Notes: generated from the letters alone by a model not told the origin. A DNA stretch of 64,000 nucleotides from Flavisphingomonas formosensis (GCF_009755815.1 NZ_WRPK01000016.1:1-64000), one strand, 5' to 3'. Shown: positions 29,390 through 38,413, numbered from the stretch's first letter. Made by a program: numbers and translations.

Positions 29390-30594
29390 AAAGCCATGGC
29401 CATGCAGGCGCACCGGGCCCGGCGACCGGCGAAGGCCCTCTCGCCGGGGTGAAGATCATCGACCTGACGTCTGTTCTGATGGGGCCGTTCGCGACCCAGA
29501 TACTGGCCCAACTGGGCGCCGATGTCATCAAGGTCGAAAGCCCCGAAGGCGATGATATGCGCCGTATCGGGCCGATGCGGAGTGAAGGGATGGGAGCCAT
29601 CTTCCTTCAGGCCAACCACGGCAAGCGGAGCATCGTGCTCAATCTCAAGGAGAGTGAAGACCGGGCCGCGCTGCTCTCGCTCATCGCGGGCGCGGACGTG
29701 TTCGTGAGCAATGTCAGGCCGGCTGCGCTCGAACGGCTGGGGCTCGATTATGAAAGCGTAGCCGCGAGCAATCCCCGGCTCATCTACGTCAACTGTTGCG
29801 GTTTCAATCCTGACGGCCCTTATGGCGACCTTCCGGCCTATGATGACCTCATTCAGGGCGCGACCGCCATCCCCTGGCTAATGAACGAGTATCTCGGCAC
29901 TGGCCCTGCCTATGCGCCTCTGACATTGTCTGACAGGATCGGTGGCCTCAATGCCGTATATGCCATTACCACCGCGCTATACGCCCGTGAGCGAAGCGGT
30001 GTCGGCCAGGCAGTCAGCGTCCCGCTGTTCGAGGCGACCGCCCAGTTCGTCATGGGGGATCATCTCGGCGGGCACTTATTCGATCCGCCGATCGGCCCCG
30101 CTGGCTATCGCCGCCTGCTGACGCCCCATCGCCGGCCTTATCGGACGAACGACGGCTATCTTTGCATTCTCATTTACAACGACAAACATTGGCGCGCGTT
30201 CTTCGGCGCCATCGGCGACCCCGGCCGCATGGAACGGGACCACCGCTTCGCCAACACGACGGCGCGCGCCGAGAATATCGACGCAGTCTATGCAGAACTC
30301 GGCGAAATCATCCGGCAACGATCGACCACCGAATGGCGTGCATTGCTCGACGCCGCCGATATACCAAACGCGCCGGTCAACATGCCGACGGATCTGTTGA
30401 CGGACGAGCATCTCTTCGGCACCGGCTTCGTTTCGACGACGGAGCATCCGACGGAAGGGCGGGTTAACCTCGTTCGCAACCCGATCGGCTGGTCGGGCAC
30501 GCCGCTGCCGGCGCACTTGCGGCCCGCGCCCCTCCACGGCGAGCACAGCCGGGAGGTTCTCGATCAAATCGCCGCGCCCCCGTCCAACCCTTGA
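29386..30594 (+). CDS. CaiB/BaiF-type class III CoA-transferase
   Basis: A 402-aa class III CoA-transferase. It shows the N-terminal GVKIIDLTSVLMGPFATQ, LGADVIKVE, LNLKESEDR and the catalytic Asp in PAYDDLIQG. It moves CoA between carboxylic acids without ATP and could activate the acid released by the secreted hydrolases around it. The ATG overlaps the stop codon of the DUF6351 gene, so the two are coupled. Ends just before the cupin gene. Confidence 0.9.
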   Translation: MKSHGHAGAPGPATGEGPLAGVKIIDLTSVLMGPFATQILAQLGADVIKVESPEGDDMRRIGPMRSEGMGAIFLQANHGKRSIVLNLKESEDRAALLSLIAGADVFVSNVRPAALERLGLDYESVAASNPRLIYVNCCGFNPDGPYGDLPAYDDLIQGATAIPWLMNEYLGTGPAYAPLTLSDRIGGLNAVYAITTALYARERSGVGQAVSVPLFEATAQFVMGDHLGGHLFDPPIGPAGYRRLLTPHRRPYRTNDGYLCILIYNDKHWRAFFGAIGDPGRMERDHRFANTTARAENIDAVYAELGEIIRQRSTTEWRALLDAADIPNAPVNMPTDLLTDEHLFGTGFVSTTEHPTEGRVNLVRNPIGWSGTPLPAHLRPAPLHGEHSREVLDQIAAPPSNP

Positions 30595-30617
30595 ATCTTC
30601 CACTCAGGAGGCCGTTC

Positions 30618-31031
30618 GTGCCACAATCCTCGTCTTTCCTGGTGCGCACCGAAGATGTGCCCAGCTATTCGCCAGCCAATCATAGCCTCACGTCCAACCA
30701 GCGCCTCATCGGCCCCGAAACCGTCGGGGCGAAGCATATGGAACTCGTGCTGGGCACATTGCACAAGGGCGGCGGGGCGTTACCCCACGCGCATCCCGAA
30801 ATAGAACAGGCCTGCTACCTTCTGGAGGGCACCGCCCAGTTCACCGTCGGCAACGAAACCCACCAGATGGTGCCCGGCGACACCTGCTTCTTTCCGGCCG
30901 GCGAGATGCACCTGTTCACCGTCACGAGCGACACCCCGGTCAAGCTCCTGGTGTTCTATAGCCCGCCTTATGGGGAGAAACCCGAAAACGTGATCCGTGA
31001 GTCGCGGGGTCCGTCTAATGGCCCTACTTGA
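30618..31031 (+). CDS. Cupin-domain protein
   Basis: A 137-aa single cupin barrel. The two metal-binding motifs are visible: LPHAHPEIEQACYLLEG (HxH...E) and PGDTCFFPAGEMHLF (final His). The GTG start is set by AGGAGG six bases upstream. It may be a small dioxygenase, isomerase or sensor; sequence does not decide. It is in the middle of the plus-strand catabolic operon. Confidence 0.85.
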   Translation: MPQSSSFLVRTEDVPSYSPANHSLTSNQRLIGPETVGAKHMELVLGTLHKGGGALPHAHPEIEQACYLLEGTAQFTVGNETHQMVPGDTCFFPAGEMHLFTVTSDTPVKLLVFYSPPYGEKPENVIRESRGPSNGPT

Positions 31032-31047
31032 TAGGTAGTCCGGAATC

Positions 31048-32487
31048 ATGCGTGCTTTGCTGCTCGATAGTCGTAGAGGCATTTCTCCACGGTCCCAAAA
31101 GGCCTCCACGCTTCGGTTCCCAAGGGCTGCGATCATGTTCGCGTTGCTCACCGCGATCCCGCAGTCCTCATTCTCTTCGCAAAGGTCGACGGCAATGCTC
31201 AGCAGATCAGGGACGTTATCGGACGGAACCAGTTACGGCGCGTTTATACCGCCTAACTGGAACGGAACCCTGCTGCTCGACCTCGATTTCCTCCAGAACT
31301 GGGAAGCGCCATTTTACCGGGCACTGTTCGCTCGAGGCTATGGCGCGGCGGGAGTGTCGCGGAACTATACTGCACCACCTGGCGGACAATATTTGAAGCC
31401 CTGGGTGGACAGGGTGCTGGCGGTCGAGGAACTGGTCCGATCCCAATTTGGTCGTCCTCGGCGCGTAATCGCGTGGGGCGTGTCCCGTGGAGGGCATGTT
31501 GCGGAAGCGATGGCGGAGCATCATCCCGAACGGATCGATGCTGCCATCGCAATGTGCATCTACGGCGGCGCCGCGACGATCATGAACCAGGATCTGGACA
31601 TCATGTTCGCGCTCAAGGCGTTGCTTGCGCCGGATGATCCTGCCCTTCTCCTCACCAACATTTCGGAAGGCCCAGCAACTCCGGCCTCGATGGGCCTGGC
31701 GCCGACGCTTGCGGCGTGGTCGGCGGTGATCGAAAAGGCCGGTGCAACTCCGCAGGGTCGTGCTCGCCTCTCCCTCGCAGCGGCAATAGGCCAGCTTCCC
31801 GTCTGGGTGGACGCCTCAGTCCCGCGGCCAGACGCGAGCGATAGCTCTGCCTCGGCCGACGGATGGCTGCGCAATCTGCGGATGCGGATCAGCGCGACTG
31901 GGACCTACGCTTTTATGCGGCCGGCCTACGAGACCAGTGCCGGGGGTAACTTCTCTTGGAACATCGGCGTCGATTACAGGCGGCTCCTGACGGGGAAGCG
32001 CCGCGGGATCGTCAAGGAGCTCTATAAGGAGGCCGGGCTGGACCTCGAAGCGGATTTGAACGCCATAGAGGCCGCGCCCCGGATCGCGCCCGACGATCAG
32101 GCTCGCTGGTTCCTGAACGAGCCATCGGTGAATTATGGCGGCGCACTGAAGATCCCCGTCCTCACGATGATGACGATCGGTGATCCATTATTGCCGGTGA
32201 GCGACATCTGGGCTCTTCGGCAGGCGGTCGATCGCGCCGGCCGCGGCGCGATGCTGCGGATGACGTTCACTGAAGCCGTGGGGCATTGCAATTTCACGCC
32301 GGCAGAAATGCTGGCGGCCGTCGAAACCATGACACACCGCCTCGATACAGGCGAATGGGGCGACAGCACCTCCCCGAAATCGATGAACGCGCTTGCCGCC
32401 ACATTGGATTCGGGCGGAGCTCATTTCATCTCTTACGAACTGGAGCCGCTGCCTCGCGCCTTCCTCTTGGGAGATGCTCATCCCTGA
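31048..32487 (+). CDS. Exported alpha/beta hydrolase
   Basis: A 479-aa protein with a long basic N-terminus and a hydrophobic stretch (AAIMFALLTAIPQSS) that looks like a signal sequence or anchor. GTLLLDLDF gives the oxyanion region, GVSRGGHVAEAM the nucleophile elbow, and AVGHCNFTPAEML the catalytic His. The acid is probably in MMTIGDPLLP. It would hydrolyse an ester in the periplasm, perhaps the same substrate as the DUF6351 protein of this operon. Confidence 0.78.
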   Translation: MRALLLDSRRGISPRSQKASTLRFPRAAIMFALLTAIPQSSFSSQRSTAMLSRSGTLSDGTSYGAFIPPNWNGTLLLDLDFLQNWEAPFYRALFARGYGAAGVSRNYTAPPGGQYLKPWVDRVLAVEELVRSQFGRPRRVIAWGVSRGGHVAEAMAEHHPERIDAAIAMCIYGGAATIMNQDLDIMFALKALLAPDDPALLLTNISEGPATPASMGLAPTLAAWSAVIEKAGATPQGRARLSLAAAIGQLPVWVDASVPRPDASDSSASADGWLRNLRMRISATGTYAFMRPAYETSAGGNFSWNIGVDYRRLLTGKRRGIVKELYKEAGLDLEADLNAIEAAPRIAPDDQARWFLNEPSVNYGGALKIPVLTMMTIGDPLLPVSDIWALRQAVDRAGRGAMLRMTFTEAVGHCNFTPAEMLAAVETMTHRLDTGEWGDSTSPKSMNALAATLDSGGAHFISYELEPLPRAFLLGDAHP

Positions 32488-32545
32488 TCACAGGGGGACG
32501 GCGTCACGCGCCTCTATGCAAACGACTAAACGAACTGGAGAGAAT

Positions 32546-33340
32546 ATGGCTTCCGATATTCGCTACATCACCGTCAACGGGGCCACTTTAGGATATGAAG
32601 TTCATTCGGAGGCATCGGGGAAACCATCGATAATCTTTGTCCATGGTTATTCGGGACGGAGCACCAAGATCGAAGCCTACCGTTCGATACTAACGGAGCT
32701 TGCGGAGGAATTCACTATTTATGCGCTGGACATTCGTGGTCACGGAGCATCCGCGGATGCTATAGAGGATTTCTCGCTTGCCAGCATCGCCGACGACATC
32801 GCCGAGGTCGTGAAGGAACTTGGGTTAGTCGACGCTCTCTACGTGGGACATTCGCTGGGTGGATTTCTGGGGCTGTATACTGAGGGTCGGCACCCTGGTA
32901 CCTTCGCAGCGATGTGCCTGCTGGCCACAGGAGCAGCTAGAGGCGGTGTCATCGGTGATCTCTTCATTCATCACGGGAAGGACGTGGAATTCCTGCGTAA
33001 TGCGCTTCGCCCGGGCTATGAGGATCCGGCTCATGTGGAATCACACATCGAGGCTGTAATCCTCATGGACCGTAGTGTACACGTAGCGATCCACGATGAA
33101 TTTCCGTCTATCGACTTACTCGCGGATATTCCCAGCATACAAATTCCGACCCTAATCTTGAGTGGAGCGAAGGACGATGTAGTGCCGATCGCACGCCAGC
33201 ATGAAACGGCGATGGCATTGCCACGCTGCAAGGAGGTTATCTTCACGAACCTCGGCCATAGTTTCCCTTGTCACGCGGGGATTATGACTGCCCGGGAAAT
33301 CATCTCCTTCTGGAAATTCGACGTAAGCAATCTCCAATAG
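32546..33340 (+). CDS. Alpha/beta hydrolase, paralogue of the one at 17397-18251
   Basis: A 264-aa cytoplasmic hydrolase with VHGYSGRST, DIRGHGASAD, elbow GHSLGG and the terminal LGHSFPCH His segment. It is clearly homologous along its length to the receptor-operon hydrolase. GGAGAG is just upstream of the ATG. Its codon use looks looser and less GC-rich than that of its neighbours, which may mean later acquisition. It is last in the plus-strand operon. Confidence 0.84.
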   Translation: MASDIRYITVNGATLGYEVHSEASGKPSIIFVHGYSGRSTKIEAYRSILTELAEEFTIYALDIRGHGASADAIEDFSLASIADDIAEVVKELGLVDALYVGHSLGGFLGLYTEGRHPGTFAAMCLLATGAARGGVIGDLFIHHGKDVEFLRNALRPGYEDPAHVESHIEAVILMDRSVHVAIHDEFPSIDLLADIPSIQIPTLILSGAKDDVVPIARQHETAMALPRCKEVIFTNLGHSFPCHAGIMTAREIISFWKFDVSNLQ

Positions 33341-33735
33341 CGCCAAGGGGCGCGAGTGCATGAACTCAAACGCCTCGTATCACGAGCTCGATCTGGGCGT
33401 TCGCATTCAGGATCAGGAATCGCAGATGCTTGTCAAACTCGTAAAGAGCGGTCACGGTGTCGAAAGTCACTACCCGGCATAAACAGCTTCGCGCATTGCC
33501 GAGAGCCTCCACCCGAAACTTGCCTTGTATCATGGGCTGGAATAGGATGCATGCAGTCGAGCTCAGCTACGAAGTGAAGGTTTTCTCAGTAAAAGTCGAC
33601 GAGGTATATTCCGAGGTATCGCGGAAATTCGGATTGATCAGAAGTGCGGCAAAACAGCCGCTTAGTCGATCAGTTCGAATCCCTCCCGCACAGCGCTGTG
33701 CTGGCCATCCGACGCAGGGTGTTAAACCACCGATT

Positions 33736-33796
33736 TAGCAGGCTGTTGAAGAAGTCGGTGGCGCGGCGGGTGCGGACGTGATTCAACAGCCTGCTA
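33736..33796. repeat. 61-bp palindromic element, IS-end or MITE remnant
   Basis: TAGCAGGCTGTTGAA (33736-33750) is repeated inverted as TTCAACAGCCTGCTA (33782-33796) around 31 bp. AGCAGGCTGTTGAA-type ends are typical of several IS families (for example IS1182-like). With no transposase between them it looks like a minimal internally deleted derivative. Confidence 0.6.
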
Positions 33797-34112
33797 GCCG
33801 CCTGTCGGCAAATCGCGATGGTCTTGGTCCTTTACGAACGACGGGTTTCGCGAAAACCAGACATGCTAAGAAGTAACTCTGTACGACCGGCTTTGGTCGT
33901 CTGCTGTCGGATTGGATCGCCAGATCGTGGGAAATACCCGTCATTCTCGGTGGCATCCGCCAACGACGGTTCCCGCCGAAGCCGGACATTTCTCGCAAAT
34001 CTCGCCGCCGGCCCAGCACGAGCATATCTGGGCGGACTCCGTCGGTGATCTAACACGTAACGCGCTTTGGGGCCGAGGTTTCTGCAGCTCAGACAGTTTG
34101 CCACTTTTCTTA

Positions 34113-34129
34113 TGACATAATATATGTTA
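34113..34129 (+). promoter_or_regulatory. 17-bp dyad, copy 1 (possible MerR operator)
   Basis: TGACATAATATATGTTA followed by AAAAGAA, 29 bp before a lipoprotein gene. The same dyad with the same trailing AAAAGRA occurs at 35903-35919 and, on the minus strand, 40765-40781 just before a MerR-type gene. Confidence 0.6.
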
Positions 34130-34158
34130 AAAGAACTTCCTGGAATTGGGAGGTTCGG

Positions 34159-34920
34159 ATGAAGCGACATGTGATCATGATATGCGCGGTTATCGCCCTG
34201 GGAGCTTGCGGGCGGGCGCCCGAGCAAAATCGGCAGGCTGCCGAAAGCGGGAACTTGGAATCGCCGAAGCTGATGCGGGACGCCTCCAGCGCCAATTTGC
34301 CAGGCTGGCGCGCAGTCGTCGCTGAGCTGGATAAGGACAGATCCACGAGCGAGCGCGTCAACGACGTTGCACAGGAAGCGCTGCAGCTTACAGGAGAGTC
34401 TGCACCCGCCCAAGCGCCCTCCCCCACGCCGGCTCGCCAGCAGGCTGCCAACATGCTCGCAAGCATCCTGCCGCCCATTGGCAGCGGCGCTGGTGCAAGC
34501 CGTGTGACGCAATATGAAGTCAATATCGATCCGCCGGCCGGCGCCAGCTATTTCGGGCGCGCAACAATCTCCTTCGTGGGCGACCCGCCAGTCACTGTCT
34601 ATTATCTCAAGAGCCCCATCGCGAGGCCGGGCAAGCCCGACGCCGAGGGCGGAAAGAGGATTTTGGACGAAACGATGGATATCGTTGGCCTGCCGACCGG
34701 ATCATCGGCCGAAACCAGCTTTGGCGGGCAGGACAATCTCCTGTCCCTCTGCATCGCCCGGCCGGTCGCTGAAAGCCGCCAGGCGACATGCTCTGCCAGT
34801 GTGGCCGACGTTCCTCTGCTGCTGGTGACGACCTATCCGCGACAGAACGATACCGATGAGGTCCTCAAGCAGGATCCGATCGACCGAATGATCAGGGTGT
34901 TTAAGCGCCTCCGCACGTAG
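34159..34920 (+). CDS. Putative lipoprotein of unknown function
   Basis: A 253-aa protein with a lipoprotein signal: hydrophobic VIMICAVIALGA followed by the lipobox LGAC with Cys at about residue 17. The mature part has a Pro/Ala-rich stretch at about 80-100 and a compact C-terminal domain with two cysteines. GGGAGG is upstream of the ATG. I do not recognise the family. It is preceded by the 17-bp dyad shared with the lipoprotein gene at 35967 and the MerR gene. Confidence 0.8.
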   Translation: MKRHVIMICAVIALGACGRAPEQNRQAAESGNLESPKLMRDASSANLPGWRAVVAELDKDRSTSERVNDVAQEALQLTGESAPAQAPSPTPARQQAANMLASILPPIGSGAGASRVTQYEVNIDPPAGASYFGRATISFVGDPPVTVYYLKSPIARPGKPDAEGGKRILDETMDIVGLPTGSSAETSFGGQDNLLSLCIARPVAESRQATCSASVADVPLLLVTTYPRQNDTDEVLKQDPIDRMIRVFKRLRT

Positions 34921-35021
34921 CGCCCCAAGCCGAACATGCCTTGCGATCCTCCGGTGCACCAAAGTCGTTCACGAGACGGGGATGGGGACGCTCCCCCAGG
35001 ACAGGAAGGAAACAACTTCCG

Positions 35022-35384
35022 ATGCTCATCTGGGCCCTGCTTCTCGCGTGGATCGGATCCGTTGTGATCGTCGTCCGCTCATTTCCTAAGGCACCCGAGG
35101 TACGGCGTCGTCTGCATGCCCTGTTGTTCATGATCATACCGTGGGGTCTTGCGATTCTCTCGGGTCCTTTCGTGATAGACCATCATGCGGTCGGCACGCA
35201 CATCCGGGAACGGATGATGATCGGCCAGTATGCGGCCATGGCGCTTCTTTGCTTCATGGCTGCTGTCGGCATCGTTCGGGCGCGTGGCGCGAGACGATGC
35301 GCATCGGCGATCAGCGTCGCTAACTTCATCCCGGTCTTCCTGCTGGTCTGCGTCAGCGTCATGATCATTGACGCCGGCTCCTGA
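35022..35384 (+). CDS. Small inner-membrane protein
   Basis: A 120-aa protein with three to four hydrophobic segments (LIWALLLAWIGSVVIVV; HALLFMIIPWGLAILSG; AAMALLCFMAAVGIV; VANFIPVFLLVCVSVMII). Family not recognised. The ATG at 35022 was chosen because it starts directly at the first membrane segment; the longer in-frame start adds an improbable basic leader. Confidence 0.65.
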   Translation: MLIWALLLAWIGSVVIVVRSFPKAPEVRRRLHALLFMIIPWGLAILSGPFVIDHHAVGTHIRERMMIGQYAAMALLCFMAAVGIVRARGARRCASAISVANFIPVFLLVCVSVMIIDAGS

Positions 35385-35438
35385 GCAACACGCAACGGGC
35401 GTTCTGAACCGAGCGCCGCCAACGCCGATCGCCCGCGC

Positions 35439-35471
35439 CACGCCGGCCCGAAGGGCATACCGCCCGGCGTG
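35439..35471. terminator. Possible bidirectional hairpin between convergent genes
   Basis: CACGCCGG and CCGGCGTG are inverted around a 17-nt GC-rich loop, between the stop codons of a plus-strand and a minus-strand gene. No T-run; tentative. Confidence 0.3.
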
Positions 35472-35486
35472 AAGCCGGTTGTCATC

Positions 35487-35849
35487 CTATGTCGCAATAT
35501 CCTCCCCTAGGCTGAACGCCGGACAGAGCGGCTCGAACGTCAGCGGCAATCCAAACACCCTGCCATCGTCGTCGAAGAGTTGCTGAGCAAGACCGTCCGT
35601 CAATGCGCAGCGGTGCTCATAGCCTTCCGCCCCGGCCTGCTGGCGAAAATCCGACCCATCCACGAACAGAATGCCAGCCAGCGGCTCAATCTCCGCCACT
35701 TCGCAGCGCCTCTGATCAATTTGGCGCGGGATCAGCAGTTGCAACCCGTGCCACCCCGACCAGAACAGGCCCACGGCCGCGCGAGTCTCGATGATCCGCA
35801 CGAAGTAGAGCTTCGTAGGGTCGAGTGGCAGTTCTTCGTCATCCTTCAC
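35487..35849 (-). CDS. Hypothetical protein
   Basis: A 120-aa soluble protein starting with GTG (KDDEELPLDPTKLYFV). It contains a hydrophobic core strand set (GILFVDGSDF) and no recognised motif. It diverges from the lipoprotein gene at 35967, with the 17-bp dyad between them, so the two may share control. A plus-strand frame overlaps most of it, but this one has the more protein-like composition. Confidence 0.55.
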   Translation of the reverse strand: MKDDEELPLDPTKLYFVRIIETRAAVGLFWSGWHGLQLLIPRQIDQRRCEVAEIEPLAGILFVDGSDFRQQAGAEGYEHRCALTDGLAQQLFDDDGRVFGLPLTFEPLCPAFSLGEDIAT

Positions 35850-35902
35850 GACCCCATGTCCTTCTGTTCAATGCAGCGGTCAGACGAAGCTCGACGCTCT
35901 TA

Positions 35903-35919
35903 TAACATATATATTGTTA
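35903..35919 (+). promoter_or_regulatory. 17-bp dyad, copy 2 (possible MerR operator)
   Basis: TAACATATATATTGTTA, a near-perfect palindrome followed by AAAAGAA. It lies between two divergent genes, about 50 bp from each start codon. Confidence 0.62.
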
Positions 35920-35966
35920 AAAGAAAGCGGCCTTGATAAATCGTCCTCATCTGAAGGGGATCGATC

Positions 35967-37238
35967 ATGGCGCGATTCGGGGTTTCGGTAACGGCGACGC
36001 TGCTTCTCGCGCTCGCGCTCACGGTCAGCGGCTGCGATGCCGCAAAGAACGGACATGAAACCGCCAATGCCGCCACGCCAGCTGTGGCGCAGCAGCTCTC
36101 ACAATCTGATGAAAAGCTGGAGGAGACAGGCGATTGCGTTGTCCCTCCGGCAACCGGAGGGGCGATCGCAAGCGATGACCCGCGCTGGCGCAGCTTTGAT
36201 TTCTGGGTCGATCGCATGCGCCGCGGTGTGGCGCGCCCGGCGGATGTCGGTGACCGCTCGGGCATCGGCCATTTCTGCGGCACCTGGTCGGTCGCGATAT
36301 TCCAGCCCAATGTGGAAAAGTCGGCCGGCGTGATCGGGCTGCGTGTGGCGCCGGACGGCAGCTATGTTGCGATCGTACGCGATGGTATCGCCGATGATGA
36401 TTATGCCTTTCATATCGACCGCGGACAGATGTCGGCGAGCGACGCTGGTCTGCGCTTCGTCTCAGGACAGGGATGGAATGACGAGGGTCAGTGGCTCCCG
36501 GTGACGGGCGGCGGCATGGTCGCAATGATGCAGCAGAAGATCCTGTGGTTCCGACCCATCGGACCGAATGCCAGTAAGCAGGTCGATGCGATGATCGAGG
36601 CCGCAAGCGGCGCCGGCAGGGATATGGCCTCCAACGTCGCACTCGCCATGGCCGTCGCCAAGGCATGGTCGCCGGACGCCGAACTGCGCGCACTGGAGCT
36701 CCGGCCGCATGACGGCGACTTCTCCAGCCCGGTAATGGTGCCGAGCTTCTATTCGCGCACCAAGAACATCACGATGGTCATGCTCTTCGACGCGGCGGCC
36801 GGGCAATTACCGACAGGCAACACCTATGCGGGCGACGTGACCGGAACGACGAAGGCAATCCCGGCCGACGCCATGGCTCTGCCGTCGCTTGCCGGCGGCA
36901 GCCGGGAAGATGGTCCCGCTGTCCTGCGCTGGTGGGGCGATGGAGATGCCGCAGGCCTCTGGTGGGTGTTCACGCGGCCCATGGCGGGTAATCGCCGGGG
37001 CGACATCTGCTATGATGTGGCGCAAAGCGGTGTGCGGGATTGTCGTGTGGTGTTCGGCGATGAAGTCGCCGATTATGAGCGGCGCGCCGCCGCCGCGCGC
37101 CGCCGCAGCGGGCCTGTGGTGTCGGGACAGAGCGGTGCACGCACATCACCCTTGCTTCTGCCGAATTGCGACAGCCCGGGCCTGACGTACGGAGATAAAT
37201 GCTGGGATCTAACCGGAGAAAGGACGGTCGTGCAATGA
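35967..37238 (+). CDS. Putative lipoprotein, 423 aa
   Basis: An exported protein with lipobox TVSGC (Cys about residue 23) after a hydrophobic leader. The mature part has paired cysteines (GDCVVPP, GHFCGTW, GDICYDV, RDCRVVF, NCDSPGLTYGDKCW) suggesting several disulfides. No catalytic motif is recognised. It is followed by two small membrane-protein genes on the same strand and preceded by dyad copy 2. Confidence 0.78.
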   Translation: MARFGVSVTATLLLALALTVSGCDAAKNGHETANAATPAVAQQLSQSDEKLEETGDCVVPPATGGAIASDDPRWRSFDFWVDRMRRGVARPADVGDRSGIGHFCGTWSVAIFQPNVEKSAGVIGLRVAPDGSYVAIVRDGIADDDYAFHIDRGQMSASDAGLRFVSGQGWNDEGQWLPVTGGGMVAMMQQKILWFRPIGPNASKQVDAMIEAASGAGRDMASNVALAMAVAKAWSPDAELRALELRPHDGDFSSPVMVPSFYSRTKNITMVMLFDAAAGQLPTGNTYAGDVTGTTKAIPADAMALPSLAGGSREDGPAVLRWWGDGDAAGLWWVFTRPMAGNRRGDICYDVAQSGVRDCRVVFGDEVADYERRAAAARRRSGPVVSGQSGARTSPLLLPNCDSPGLTYGDKCWDLTGERTVVQ

Positions 37239-37275
37239 ACAGGCCAGGGCGTCGCAGCGGTCCGCAATGGAGGGT

Positions 37276-37815
37276 ATGATGAGACGGCTTTCCTTCTCTT
37301 ATGATGAGATCCTGAATCTGGTATTGCCGCTTTTGTTCGCTTTTTGGCTTCATGGTGCCATAAAGCAGGCCGAACACCGCCGTTGCTTCGTCGTCGAAGA
37401 AAGTGAACGGGAGGCTTTCGGTCCTAAAGACTGGATAATGACGGGATGGGACTGGCCGATCCATTGGGTGAAAGGCAAGCCAGCCGATCCCATCCCGTGC
37501 GAACGCGGGGGCTCGGGTTTTCACAGCGGCGGCCTGGGTGGTGTCGATATACCCCAGGATAACACGCCAGCCGGCGCTGTCTTGCGCGTCTTGCATGGGA
37601 AGGATTTGCAGATCGCTCCCGGCGGTTTGACCGGATCATTGCCCGGCAGCGATCCCTCGGCTTCGGCGACCGGCCATAGCAATGTTGCCCGCTATCTGGT
37701 CGAGCATTCCGGCAATCAGGCGAATGCGCAATCCGCTGGTGCGGATCAAGGGCTCAGCCCGGGAGCACGCGAACGGCTGCTACAACGGCTGCAGAAAGAC
37801 ATAATAGATCAGTGA
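37276..37815 (+). CDS. Small single-span membrane protein, tandem copy 1
   Basis: A ~179-aa protein with one N-terminal membrane helix (ILNLVLPLLFAFWLHGA), then CFVVEESEREAFG, the aromatic motif TGWDWPIHW, PADPIPC, and a Gly/Ser-rich region with APGGLTGSLPGSDPS. Its neighbour at 37863-38405 has the same order of motifs. Two cysteines are conserved between the copies. Function unknown; the topology suggests a periplasmic tail. Start uncertain among ATGs at 37267, 37276 and 37279. Confidence 0.7.
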   Translation: MMRRLSFSYDEILNLVLPLLFAFWLHGAIKQAEHRRCFVVEESEREAFGPKDWIMTGWDWPIHWVKGKPADPIPCERGGSGFHSGGLGGVDIPQDNTPAGAVLRVLHGKDLQIAPGGLTGSLPGSDPSASATGHSNVARYLVEHSGNQANAQSAGADQGLSPGARERLLQRLQKDIIDQ

Positions 37816-37862
37816 TTTAACTGGGAAGGCGATTGGACAACGAACCGACCGGAACAGAGGCG

Positions 37863-38405
37863 ATGATGGGAAAGTTCTCAGTTGACCGCGAAGATATCGT
37901 CAAGCTGGTATTAGCCGCCTTACTTTTAGGCTGGCTCTGGGGCGCCCGCGCGCAGGCCATTGATCGTCATTGCTTTGCGATCAAGGCGACCGAGCGGGAG
38001 GCATTCGGCTTTATAGACTGGATTACCACCGGCTGGGACTGGCCGATCCACTGGCTGAAAGGCACGCCGGCCGATCCCATCCCGTGCAAGCCTGGCGTTC
38101 AAGGCGTTAGCAGCCGCGGGATCAGCGGCGCCGATCTGCCCAAGGAAGGCACGATGGTCGGCGATGTCATGCGCGGGAACGATGGGCAGATTGCTCCCGG
38201 CGGATTGACCGGATCATTGCCCGGCAGCGATCCGTCGGTTTCGGCCGCCGGTCATCGCAACGTCAATCGCTATCTGGTTGAGCATTCCGGTAGCCCGTCG
38301 AGCACACAAGGCACGCCCTCACCTGCCGGCAATGCCGGTGCGGATCAGGGCCTCACGCCAGAAGCACGCGCGTTGCTCGAAAAGCGGTTGAAGGAAGAAC
38401 AGTAG
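37863..38405 (+). CDS. Small single-span membrane protein, tandem copy 2
   Basis: A 180-aa paralogue of the preceding gene: membrane helix VKLVLAALLLGWLWGA, CFAIKATEREAFGF, TTGWDWPIHW, PADPIPC, APGGLTGSLPGSDPS and a charged C-terminal helix. An upstream TTG at 37833 is possible, but alignment with copy 1 supports the ATG at 37863. The pair arose by tandem duplication and has diverged in the linkers. Confidence 0.72.
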   Translation: MMGKFSVDREDIVKLVLAALLLGWLWGARAQAIDRHCFAIKATEREAFGFIDWITTGWDWPIHWLKGTPADPIPCKPGVQGVSSRGISGADLPKEGTMVGDVMRGNDGQIAPGGLTGSLPGSDPSVSAAGHRNVNRYLVEHSGSPSSTQGTPSPAGNAGADQGLTPEARALLEKRLKEEQ

Positions 38406-38413
38406 GTCCGCTG

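Larger units (their letters stand above)
33341..34158. other. Intergenic stretch with remnants and a palindromic element
   Basis: No convincing gene in about 800 bp; the short frames present lack domain signals. It holds a perfect 15-bp inverted repeat (33736-33796, separate entry), a TTCGAATC stretch at 33670-33680 recalling a tRNA T-loop, and the 17-bp dyad at 34113-34129. It marks the boundary between the catabolic cluster and the envelope-protein block. Confidence 0.5.

Noticed and set aside
33660-33690. A tRNA gene
   Set aside because: Only a T-loop-like TTCGAATC is present; the flanking five-base stems do not pair and no anticodon arm was found.
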